From: a virus
Length of the DNA stretch: 42,299 nt
Reading direction: 5' to 3' (one strand)
Virus record (IMG/VR): IMGVR_UViG_3300010045_000003
Span: 1-42,299 of that record
Shown here: positions 23,258 through 31,342 of the stretch, piece by piece
How the letters are laid out: every line of letters starts with the position of its first letter
Position numbering within the stretch: the stretch's first letter is position 1
Position numbers and translations under genes: made by a program
The notes under the pieces: model-generated
What the model was told of the DNA's origin: nothing
The model's database searches: none
What the model saw: the letters and a program-made list of their open reading frames with translations, nothing else

Positions 23258-23285
23258 TTGCCGAATGTTGGATTAGCTATACCAT
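23258..23285 (+). promoter_or_regulatory. Possible promoter before the double-HTH regulator
   Basis: TTGCCG (23258-23263), 16-bp spacer, TACCAT (23280-23285), in the gap after the 22620-23246 gene. An overlapping TATACC would give a 14-bp spacer. Read by eye; moderate to weak match. Confidence 0.3.
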
Positions 23286-23332
23286 CCCAGTAGGGCTGCT
23301 CCTTCGGTGACCGACCCGGACCGGCAGTGTGA

Positions 23333-23363
23333 GGCGCCCCGGCGCGTGGGGTGACGGGGCGCC
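23333..23363 (+). terminator. Hairpin GGCGCCCC / GGGGCGCC
   Basis: Perfect 8-bp arms (23333-23340 and 23356-23363) with a 15-base loop, just upstream of the double-HTH gene. No U-run follows. It could be an actinobacterial terminator/attenuator or an operator for the regulator gene it precedes. Confidence 0.45.
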
Positions 23364-23395
23364 GTTCAAGAAAATGACCATGAACAGGGGTGACC

Positions 23396-25140
<1,745 letters not shown>

Positions 25141-25216
25141 TCTGGCACTGCTCGACTCCACGCCAGGTACGAGGACCGTTCGTGTTTGACGGCGCGGGCG
25201 TACAACTCCACAGGCG

Positions 25217-25255
25217 ATGCCCCCGGTGGACGCGGTGTCCACGGCCCGGGGGCAT
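25217..25255 (+). terminator. Strong terminator hairpin after lysin
   Basis: ATGCCCCCGG (25217-25226) pairs perfectly with CCGGGGGCAT (25246-25255); inside is a second 5-bp hairpin, TGGAC / GTCCA. A T-containing stretch (TTGTCG) follows. It lies just after the lysin stop and probably ends that transcript. Confidence 0.7.
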
Positions 25256-25274
25256 TGTCGTATCCTGAGGGTGT

Positions 25275-25342
25275 GGCGGAGGTCGCTGGTTCGAATCCAG
25301 TCACTCCTTCGTGGGTGTAGCGCAGCTTGGTAGCGCGCCGTC
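25275..25342 (+). other. tRNA-like halves in permuted order (3' half before 5' half)
   Basis: First: GGCGG (25275-25279, anticodon-stem-like), AGGTC variable, T-arm GCTGG-TTCGAAT-CCAGT (25285-25301), then CACTCCT (25302-25308). Two bases later: GTGGGTG (25311-25317), TA, D-arm GCGC-AGCTTGGTA-GCGC (25320-25336), G, then CCGTC (25338-25342). CCGTC pairs with GGCGG over five positions (one G-U). GTGGGTG pairs with CACTCCT at six positions including two G-U, with one T-C mismatch. So the parts of one tRNA cloverleaf are present but circularly permuted. No uridine follows CCGTC where position 33 is expected, so decoding is doubtful. Confidence 0.45.
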
Positions 25343-25347
25343 GGCAG

Positions 25348-25370
25348 AAGCGGGTCCTAGAGGCCCGCTT
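25348..25370 (+). terminator. Hairpin AAGCGGG / CCCGCTT with TCCTAGAGG loop
   Basis: Seven-bp stem (25348-25354 / 25364-25370) and a nine-base loop that contains CTA, followed by TGTCG. It ends the tRNA-like segment and may be a terminator or a structural element of the RNA. Confidence 0.5.
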
Positions 25371-25386
25371 TGTCGTACCCTGAGTT

Positions 25387-25407
25387 TGATGACCCGCCCG
25401 GTCATCA
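25387..25407 (+). other. Hairpin TGATGACC / GGTCATCA
   Basis: Perfect 8-bp arms (25387-25394, 25400-25407) with a CGCCC loop. No T-run follows. Candidate operator or RNA structure in the interval before the large terminase. Confidence 0.45.
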
Positions 25408-25453
25408 CGGCGCCGTGGTCTAGGCTTCGGCCGGTGTAAGCGGTTCCGCACTA

Positions 25454-25489
25454 CCCCCGTGTCCAGCCTTCGTGTTGCGGTCACGGGGG
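25454..25489 (+). terminator. Terminator before large terminase
   Basis: CCCCCGTG (25454-25461) pairs with CACGGGGG (25482-25489), loop of 20 bases, followed by CTTTGTGTTT, the best T-run in the region. It would stop transcripts from the left, so the terminase probably has its own promoter (a CATACT element at 25511-25516 lies 7 bp before the ATG). Confidence 0.6.
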
Positions 25490-25523
25490 CTTTGTGTTTC
25501 CCGGACGCGGCATACTGATCGAC

Positions 25524-26888
25524 ATGGGTGAGGTCGGACGGCTGGCACGGAGGATCAACCTCCTGGACGCGGACCGTGTCCACCGGCAGACGCGGAAGTG
25601 GCACCCGGAGCCGCACCAGGTGCCTCCTCCGGGTGAATGGCGCGGCTGGGCTCTGCTTGCCGGCCGTGGGGCCGGCAAGACCGACGCGTGCGCGGCGTAC
25701 GTCCAGCAGCACGTGGCCGGACCACCGTGCCTACCCGGCCCGGTCCCGCACTGGATAGGGATCATCGCTCCGACTCTTGGTGACGCGGCCACGTCGTGCT
25801 TTTCCGGTCCGTCCGGGATCCGCGTCCACTCTCCCGGAGCGAAGCTGGTCAATTCCATCGGTGGTGCCACGGTCCGGTGGCCGAATGGCTCAGAGGCGAA
25901 GCTCTTCGGTGCGCATACACCAGAAGACGTCGAACGTCTACGTTCTGGCGGAAATCGCTGCCTGAATTGGCTCGAAGAATTGGCCGCGTGGCGGTATCTG
26001 GACGCCGCGTGGGCGCACATGCGCTTCGGACTGCGTGTCGGCCCCCGCCCGCACTGGATCGCGTCGACCACTCCCAAGCCGAAGATGCTGATCAAGAGGC
26101 TGAACAACGGGGAGATGACCGGTGTGGTCGTCACCCGCGCCTCGATGTACGACAACCCCCACCTCCAGGACGACATCAAGGAAGCCCTCGAAGAGGAGTA
26201 CGGCGGCACGCAGCTGGGGCGTCAGGAACTGTATGCCGAGGTCATGGAACAGGACGAGAACGCCCTGTGGACCCGTGACCTGATCGACATGTCACGTGTC
26301 CTGCGGGACGCCACACCGGACATGGTCCGTCGGACCGTGGGTGTGGACCCGTCTGGGGGCGCCGGCGAACAGGGGATCGTTGTTGTCGGCAAGTCGATGC
26401 AGCGACGGGAGCACGAGGACCCGCGCAAACGCGTGGAGCTGCCGCACGGGTACGTCCTGGCGGACCGCACGGTCCAGCTCTCTCCGGACGGATGGGGCCG
26501 GCGCGCGGTACAGGCGGCCGTCGACTACGAGTGCGACGACATCTGTGTCGAGATCAACTACGGCGGGGACATGGCGGTGTCGACCATTCGGTCCGCCGCT
26601 GAGCACATGGGGATCAACATTCCGATCCGTGTCGTGAGGGCAACGCGCGGGAAACGCGTCCGTGCGGAGCCGGTGGCCGCTCTCACGGAACAGGGCCGGT
26701 GGCATGTCGTAGGCAACCTCCCCGCGCTGGAGAACCAGCTGACGACCTGGTACCCAGAGCTGAACTGGAGCCCTGACCGGCTGGATGCGATGGTATGGCC
26801 CGGCTGGCACCAGAAGATCGTCAAGCTGACCATGACGGGAACCGCTACGCCCGGTGGCATGTCTTCGATCAATAGGAAGATCGCCTGA
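25524..26888 (+). CDS. Terminase large subunit
   Basis: 454 aa from the ATG at 25524; a GTG at 25494 would add ten residues. No ribosome site precedes it, but CATACT is placed for a leaderless start. Walker A LAGRGAGKT (47-53 region), Walker B-like CLNWLEELAAW, coupling region WIASTTPKPK, then the RNase H-fold nuclease: GVDPSGGAGEQG (Asp near 275) and later DAMVWPG. It is the ATP-driven motor that cuts and packages phage DNA through the portal. Order with the portal and capsid genes supports the call. Confidence 0.92.
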   Translation: MGEVGRLARRINLLDADRVHRQTRKWHPEPHQVPPPGEWRGWALLAGRGAGKTDACAAYVQQHVAGPPCLPGPVPHWIGIIAPTLGDAATSCFSGPSGIRVHSPGAKLVNSIGGATVRWPNGSEAKLFGAHTPEDVERLRSGGNRCLNWLEELAAWRYLDAAWAHMRFGLRVGPRPHWIASTTPKPKMLIKRLNNGEMTGVVVTRASMYDNPHLQDDIKEALEEEYGGTQLGRQELYAEVMEQDENALWTRDLIDMSRVLRDATPDMVRRTVGVDPSGGAGEQGIVVVGKSMQRREHEDPRKRVELPHGYVLADRTVQLSPDGWGRRAVQAAVDYECDDICVEINYGGDMAVSTIRSAAEHMGINIPIRVVRATRGKRVRAEPVAALTEQGRWHVVGNLPALENQLTTWYPELNWSPDRLDAMVWPGWHQKIVKLTMTGTATPGGMSSINRKIA

Positions 26889-26921
26889 GACGGAATGGCC
26901 GTCCCGCGCTACGGTCGAGCT

Positions 26922-27098
26922 ATGACCATGTCCATCTGGGTAATCCTTCTGATCATCGCTCTCGCACTCCTCACCGGCAGTGCTGCACGGACCAAGGCAG
27001 CGGCCGGACTGCTGCTCGTGGTCGGCTTCATCCTCGGAGCGACGCACGCCGGCGGACTGCGCGAGACCCTCGGGTACATCGCGGATCTGTTTTCCTAA
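26922..27098 (+). CDS. Small two-pass membrane protein (58 aa)
   Basis: The ATG at 26922 sits six bases after TACGGT with no ribosome site, again fitting a leaderless start (an ATG two codons later also exists). Two membrane segments (IWVILLIIALALLTGSA and AGLLLVVGFILGATHAG) joined by a short Arg/Lys loop. Next to a holin-like gene, it may be part of the lysis cassette (holin, antiholin or pinholin). Function not proven. Confidence 0.6.
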   Translation: MTMSIWVILLIIALALLTGSAARTKAAAGLLLVVGFILGATHAGGLRETLGYIADLFS

Positions 27099-27150
27099 GT
27101 CCACTGCTACATTCCTTGGTGGGATGTGCACTCCCACCTCAGAAGGGACC

Positions 27151-27522
27151 ATGAAAATGGGCAAGGTACTCGGACGCGACCCGGCGGTCATTCTCGCCGC
27201 CGTCGGTGCGTTCTGGCAGATCCTCTCTGCCTTCGGGCTCAACTTCGACGGCCAGCTCCAGGCCATCGTCACGGCGGTTGTCGCGGCCGTCCTCGGTCTC
27301 GTGGTCGCCGTACAGGTCGGTGATGGTGTGATCGCGGCCGTCACCGGTCTCATCACGGCGGGCATCTCGCTGGTCTCGTACTTCGCCCTGGACTGGTCGG
27401 CCGAGACACAGGCTCAGGTCGTCGGAGCCATCATGCTGATCGTCGCCGCGTTCGTCGTCATGCCGCGTGTCACCGCCCCGGTGCCGGCGGAGGTCTCGCC
27501 TCCGGGCAAGCTCCTGGAGTGA
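27151..27522 (+). CDS. Holin-like membrane protein (123 aa)
   Basis: The ATG at 27151 follows AGAAGGG; another ATG comes two codons later. Three hydrophobic segments (VILAAVGAFWQILSAFG, AIVTAVVAAVLGLVVAVQV, and the pair VIAAVTGLITAGISLVSYF / VVGAIMLIVAAFVVM), then a Pro-rich tail. Size and topology fit phage holins, and the gene lies in a run of membrane proteins. It would permeabilise the membrane at lysis, though the lysin here has its own signal. Confidence 0.6.
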   Translation: MKMGKVLGRDPAVILAAVGAFWQILSAFGLNFDGQLQAIVTAVVAAVLGLVVAVQVGDGVIAAVTGLITAGISLVSYFALDWSAETQAQVVGAIMLIVAAFVVMPRVTAPVPAEVSPPGKLLE

Positions 27523-27538
27523 CGGAACCGTGAGGTGT

Positions 27539-27573
27539 GGCCGGACGTCATCCGCAGTGCGGGATGTCCGGCC
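27539..27573 (+). terminator. Hairpin after holin-like gene
   Basis: GGCCGGAC (27539-27546) pairs with GTCCGGCC (27566-27573); the loop itself contains CATCCGC / GCGGGATG pairing. A strong G+C hairpin without a T-run, between the holin-like gene and the DUF1360-like gene. Confidence 0.55.
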
Positions 27574-27610
27574 GCGACCGCCTCCAGCTATGCAGCAGGG
27601 CATCCCGTAC

Positions 27611-28111
27611 ATGACCAGAAAGGAACTGATCAGCATGGATATTGTTGTGATCATTCTTCTCCTGCCGGTTGCGTCCTACAGAATTACCCGATTGATCACC
27701 AAGGACACCTTCCCCCCGATCCTGTGGCTCCGGGACCGTATCGCCGGAGGGTGGCGCCCGCTTACCCCTAAGGAGTGGGATCAGTTCTTGGCGGCGAAGC
27801 GGGAACCGCTGTTGTCCGGGACGGTGATGAAGCTTGCAGACGACATTCCGGGGTGGATGAAGTCCGTGAAGTCGATCGATTTCGAAGGCGCCCGAGGTAC
27901 GCAGGAAGCCAGGTATGTGACCAGGGCTTCATGGTCTCCGTACTGGCTGGCCGAACTCCTGTCCTGCCCGTGGTGTGCGTCCGCATACGCGTCGGCGGGC
28001 TTGACGGCCTATGGCGCGTGCCTCGACTGGTACACGTGGCCGATGGCGCTCCTCGTCTGGCTGTATGCGTGGGGTATCGCGGCCATGGTCGCGTCGAAGG
28101 AGTGGGCCTGA
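27611..28111 (+). CDS. DUF1360-like membrane-associated protein (166 aa)
   Basis: The ATG at 27611 is chosen; an ATG at 27635 with a better-spaced AAAGGA is possible. N-terminal segment IVVIILLLPVASYRITRLI (residues about 11-29 from 27611) and a C-terminal one (WPMALLVWLYAWGIAAMV). SPYWLAELLSCPWCASAYASAG is the hallmark of DUF1360 proteins (a run of over 20 residues, at about 120-142). Its role is unknown; such proteins occur next to phage structural and lysis genes. Confidence 0.65.
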   Translation: MTRKELISMDIVVIILLLPVASYRITRLITKDTFPPILWLRDRIAGGWRPLTPKEWDQFLAAKREPLLSGTVMKLADDIPGWMKSVKSIDFEGARGTQEARYVTRASWSPYWLAELLSCPWCASAYASAGLTAYGACLDWYTWPMALLVWLYAWGIAAMVASKEWA

Positions 28112-28218
28112 TGCCCGACTGGCTCGCGATCACCATCGGTGCCGTCCTCGGAGTCCTCACCGGTCTTGGGTTCGGCCGTCTCCTATTCGCCTGGTACATG
28201 AAGCGGGACGTGCTCTGA
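28111..28218 (+). CDS. Tiny membrane protein (35 aa)
   Basis: The ATG overlaps the upstream TGA by one base. One membrane segment (LAITIGAVLGVLTGLGFGRL) and a basic C-terminus (YMKRDVL). Its own stop overlaps the next ATG. Could act as an accessory lysis protein. Confidence 0.5.
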   Translation: MPDWLAITIGAVLGVLTGLGFGRLLFAWYMKRDVL

Positions 28219-28496
28219 TGACCGAACCGACACAGCCCCCAGCAGCCGACCCCGGCAACCCATTCCTGTCCATCGGCCCGTGCTCCCTGACGACCACGAT
28301 CATCGACACACCGGCGGGACAGCGGATGCTGGCAACGATCCGGACCGCGTCCACCACCCTTACCGTGTTCCTGGAGAAGCAGGACGCGGAGAACTGGGAG
28401 AACGTGATCAAGTCGGAGCGGGAGAAGATGACGTCCCTCGTGGTCGCCCCTGCCAACGTCCGCCTTCCGAACATGAATGGACACCCGCGTGGCTGA
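28218..28496 (+). CDS. Hypothetical protein (92 aa)
   Basis: Starts MTEPTQPPAADPGNPFLS; ATGA overlap with the upstream stop. Beta-rich core (GPCSLTTTIIDTPAGQRM, STTLTVFLEKQDAENW). The pattern resembles small Streptomyces phage proteins of unknown role. No membrane segment. Confidence 0.6.
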   Translation: MTEPTQPPAADPGNPFLSIGPCSLTTTIIDTPAGQRMLATIRTASTTLTVFLEKQDAENWENVIKSEREKMTSLVVAPANVRLPNMNGHPRG

Positions 28497-29091
28497 GTAC
28501 CGACTGTTCGAGGGGGACGTGCCGTACGTCTCCACGGCGGAGTTCCATGCCGACCGGGAGCGCGCGCCGCATCTGGAACAGGGATTCCACCGGCCGCGTC
28601 TGGAGGCTGCTGCCGCGTTCGTCCGGGAGACCGCAGCCACCCATGGAGGTGCCACGGTGTCCGATCTCGGATGCGGGGACGGAGGTCTCCTCTCCCTCCT
28701 CAAGGAGGATCCGGTTGTCCTCGCAGCATGGGGATACGACTTCTGTCCGGCGAATGCGGCCGGGTGGGAGGAACGGGGTGTGAAGGCGTACGCCGGAGAC
28801 GTGTTCGGCCGGGACTGGGAGCAGACGGTGTTCGGGGACATCGTTGTGATGACCGAGACGCTTGAGCACCTGGCCGACCCTCATGGAGTACTCCGGAACG
28901 TGATCGCACAGAAGAGCGTCAGCTACCTCGTCTGTTCGTCACCGTGGAACGAGACCCCGAACGGGCACAGCCCTGAGCACGCGTGGGCATGGGATTTCGA
29001 AGGCTACGCCGCCATGATCCAGGGTGCCGGATGGGAGATCGTCCGGCATGAACAGGCCGGTCTGTTCCAGGTCGTCTTGGCGAAGAAGTAG
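28477..29091 (+). CDS. Class I SAM-dependent methyltransferase
   Basis: 204 aa from ATG 28477 (a GTG at 28489 is possible). Motif I: VSDLGCGDGGLLSLL (61-75), then WGYDFCPANA (motif II-like) and VMTETLEHLADP (motif IV-like), with a final strand GLFQVVLAKK. The fold is that of small-molecule or protein/RNA methyltransferases; no DNA target domain. A methyltransferase between membrane proteins and the portal is unusual. The substrate is unknown. A terminator follows. Confidence 0.75.
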   Translation: MDTRVAEYRLFEGDVPYVSTAEFHADRERAPHLEQGFHRPRLEAAAAFVRETAATHGGATVSDLGCGDGGLLSLLKEDPVVLAAWGYDFCPANAAGWEERGVKAYAGDVFGRDWEQTVFGDIVVMTETLEHLADPHGVLRNVIAQKSVSYLVCSSPWNETPNGHSPEHAWAWDFEGYAAMIQGAGWEIVRHEQAGLFQVVLAKK

Positions 29092-29105
29092 GCTCATCCA
29101 GTACC

Positions 29106-29142
29106 TGAAGTCCCGGTCGACCACCCGTAGACCGGGGCTTCA
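29106..29142 (+). terminator. Terminator after methyltransferase
   Basis: TGAAGTCCCGGTC (29106-29118) pairs with GACCGGGGCTTCA (29130-29142), 13 bp with one G-U, loop of 11. It separates the lysis/methyltransferase genes from the head operon. Confidence 0.6.
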
Positions 29143-29154
29143 TCACGTCTGGAA

Positions 29155-29182
29155 TTAGGTCAACCTTGATCGCCTCTATGAT
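29155..29182 (+). promoter_or_regulatory. Possible promoter for head genes
   Basis: TTAGGT (29155-29160), 16-bp spacer, TATGAT (29177-29182), placed between the terminator and the portal ribosome site (GGAGG). Good -10, weak -35. It would drive late structural genes. Confidence 0.35.
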
Positions 29183-29208
29183 GACTCCGACGTGATCGGA
29201 GGATGTCA

Positions 29209-31032
29209 GTGGCTTGGTATCACGCAATCACGCGGCCGGGTCAGCGGTCGCTCACCGCGTCCGCGTCCGTGTCGCCACCTGTCGAACCACAGGCGGTCAC
29301 CGCTGCCGCGTCGCCGGTGAAGGGGCCACAGGCCCAGTTCATCCGTCACCCCGACGCGTGGCAGAACGAGGTATGGGACTTCCACGACGGCCTTGGTGAG
29401 TACAACTACGGCGTCTGGTGGCTGTCCAACATGCTCAGCCGGGTCCGGCTGCGCGCCGCGAAACTCCAGTCCGACGCGGATGAGCCGGAGATCCAGACCA
29501 AGGGCGTGGCCGCTGAACTGATGATGCGGCTCCACGGAGGCGTGGCCGGGCAGGCGCAGATGATGAAGCGTCTGACGGTCCAGATCTCTGTGCCCGGTGA
29601 GGGCTACCTCGTCGGTGAGACCGAGGGCAAACGGGAGACCTGGAAGGTCCGCTCGGTCGATGAAGTGCGCGCGCAGTCCGGCAAGTACCAGGTCATGAAC
29701 GAGGACAACGTGTCGACCGGGCAGGAGTGGCGCGACCTCGCGAAGGACAACCTCGTGGTCCGGGTGTGGCGTCCACACGACCGCTGGTACCACCTAGCCG
29801 ACTCGCCGTCCCGGTCGGCGCGCGCGATCATGCGTGAACTGGAACTCGTCAACCGGAAGATCGTCGCTGACTACCTGTCCCGCCTCGCGTCCGCCGGCGT
29901 CGTCGCCATGCCGGACGAGATCAGCTTCCCGGTGCGCGAGGAGTTCGCCGACGCACCGAACCCCTTCATGGCCGAATGGATCGAGACGGCCGCTGAGGCG
30001 ATCAAGAACCCGGGCACCGCATCCGCCGTCATCCCCATTCCGATGGTGGGTCCGGCGGATGCGCTGAAGGAGATCCGGTTCATCGACTTCAGTGTCCGGG
30101 CGGACGAGAAGATCATCGAGAAGCGGGACTCGGTGATCAAGCGGCTGGCCACGAAGATGGACATGCCCGCTGAGATCCTTCTTGGAATGGGCGACGTCAA
30201 CCACTGGTCCGCGTGGCAGCTCGAAGAGGGCGCACTGAAGACCCACATTGCCCCCGTGGCGGAACTGATCTGCGACGCCCTGACGACCGGGTATCTCCAG
30301 CCCCGGCTGGAAGCAGCCGGCGAGGATCCGTCCGACTGGGTCGTCTGGTATGACATGAGCGAACTCGCCATGCGACCGGACAAGTCGGCCAACGCGAAGG
30401 ATGCGTACGACCGGCTTGAGCTGAGCGGAGCGGCGTACCGGCGTGAACTCGGCTTCGATGAGGACGACAAGCCGACCGATGACGAGCTGAAGGAACAGGC
30501 ACTCAAGGTCATCATCCGCATCCTCCCGGATGGCGCCGCGTCCGCCCTCGCGCAGCTCATCGGTGAGAACATTCCGCAGATCGTTCCGGTGTCTCCGCAG
30601 GGTTCGGACAACACATCTCCACCGGGAGAGACCGCACCTCCGGGAGCACCAGATGCATCGTCGGAGAGGACACCGACAGGACCGCCGGACACACAAGGCG
30701 ACGGCCCACCGGAACCGGACGAAGCCAGCCGGAAGGCAGCGCGTGCGGCACGTCTCGTCGTGCAGGGTGGCACACAGCACATGCTCCGGTTCGGTGTCGG
30801 CAAACGGTGGGACCTGTTGCATCCGAAGCTGTGTACCGAGCACGAGTATTCATGTCCGTTCACGCGGGCTGTCCAGACAGCGGCACCGGCCGTCCGGCCC
30901 GGCCTGGGAGGAACATACCTGTGCCGCCTCGACACCTTCGGCCGTCTCGTCATCGACGGTCCGGCCATGTACGCGGACACCCGCAGCATGATCAGTACGT
31001 CGCTTGTCCCGGTGGTGAACGGTTATGGCTGA
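29209..31032 (+). CDS. Portal protein
   Basis: 607 aa from the GTG at 29209, six bases after GGAGG; the ATG at 29203 touches the ribosome site. Predicted layout is typical of SPP1/HK97-type portals: an N-terminal segment, a clip/stem-like region (WWLSNMLSRVRLRAAKLQ), a long central alpha/beta core (FIDFSVRADEKIIEKRDSV, DMPAEILLGMGDVNHWS), and a Pro/acidic C-terminal tail. WSAWQLEEGALKTHIAP is a familiar actinophage portal element. It forms the dodecameric DNA entry ring and works with TerL. Followed directly by a MuF/protease gene. Confidence 0.85.
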   Translation: MAWYHAITRPGQRSLTASASVSPPVEPQAVTAAASPVKGPQAQFIRHPDAWQNEVWDFHDGLGEYNYGVWWLSNMLSRVRLRAAKLQSDADEPEIQTKGVAAELMMRLHGGVAGQAQMMKRLTVQISVPGEGYLVGETEGKRETWKVRSVDEVRAQSGKYQVMNEDNVSTGQEWRDLAKDNLVVRVWRPHDRWYHLADSPSRSARAIMRELELVNRKIVADYLSRLASAGVVAMPDEISFPVREEFADAPNPFMAEWIETAAEAIKNPGTASAVIPIPMVGPADALKEIRFIDFSVRADEKIIEKRDSVIKRLATKMDMPAEILLGMGDVNHWSAWQLEEGALKTHIAPVAELICDALTTGYLQPRLEAAGEDPSDWVVWYDMSELAMRPDKSANAKDAYDRLELSGAAYRRELGFDEDDKPTDDELKEQALKVIIRILPDGAASALAQLIGENIPQIVPVSPQGSDNTSPPGETAPPGAPDASSERTPTGPPDTQGDGPPEPDEASRKAARAARLVVQGGTQHMLRFGVGKRWDLLHPKLCTEHEYSCPFTRAVQTAAPAVRPGLGGTYLCRLDTFGRLVIDGPAMYADTRSMISTSLVPVVNGYG

Positions 31033-31342
31033 TCTGATCGATCTAGGAGAAGGGCACACATGCGAATTCGCGCAGTGGGCTCCCGACCGTGATCTCAATC
31101 CCCATGTAGCCGATGTCCCGGATGAGCCTCGATACGCTCTTTTGATCCATCACCAGAATCCAGCTGGTGAAGGGTGCGCAGGGATGGTCACTTTCGCCGG
31201 TGATGTACAGAGACGGGTAGAACCGGACCGGCCGAACGTCTGGGACGTTCAGTCCTGGGATCCGCTGACGATCAGCCCGTCTGTGCTGTGCTCCTGTGGG
31301 GACCACGGATTTATCCGGGAAGGACGGTGGGTCCGTGCCTGA
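31025..31342 (+). CDS. Hypothetical protein (DUF6527-like, 105 aa)
   Basis: Starts MADLIDLGEGHTCEFAQW; overlaps the portal by 8 bp. The C-terminus SPSVLCSCGDHGFIREGRW matches the recurring LC-CGxHGFI-xGxW tail of a small phage/bacterial family. A Cys pair and His suggest metal binding. Function unknown. It is coupled to the next gene by a GTG inside its end. Confidence 0.6.
   Translation: MADLIDLGEGHTCEFAQWAPDRDLNPHVADVPDEPRYALLIHHQNPAGEGCAGMVTFAGDVQRRVEPDRPNVWDVQSWDPLTISPSVLCSCGDHGFIREGRWVRA

Larger units (their letters stand above)
25255..25384 (+). repeat. 15-bp direct repeats flanking the tRNA-like halves
   Basis: TTGTCGTATCCTGAG (25255-25269) and TTGTCGTACCCTGAG (25370-25384) differ at one base and lie 115 bp apart, each directly after a hairpin. 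They bracket the permuted tRNA-like halves. A duplication of a tRNA region with loss of the outer halves, or a site-specific recombination scar, could explain them. The TATCCT/TACCCT parts resemble -10 elements. Confidence 0.6.
25141..25523 (+). other. Non-coding interval with hairpins and tRNA-like fragments
   Basis: No supported gene. From left to right: a strong terminator hairpin (25217-25255), a repeat copy, a T-arm and acceptor-like strand, an acceptor-like strand and D-arm, a second hairpin (25348-25370), a second repeat copy, a third hairpin (25387-25407) and a terminator (25454-25489), then the terminase start. The first 75 bases (25141-25216) show nothing clear. The interval looks dedicated to structured RNA and termination. 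Confidence 0.6.

Noticed and set aside
25270-25345. Ordinary tRNA gene or attP-type tRNA end
   Set aside because: The arms are in the wrong order for a normal gene, and no integrase is present to support an attachment site; kept instead as a permuted tRNA-like feature.
26292-27365. 357-residue leftward frame
   Set aside because: Opposite TerL and the holin-like genes; no motifs.
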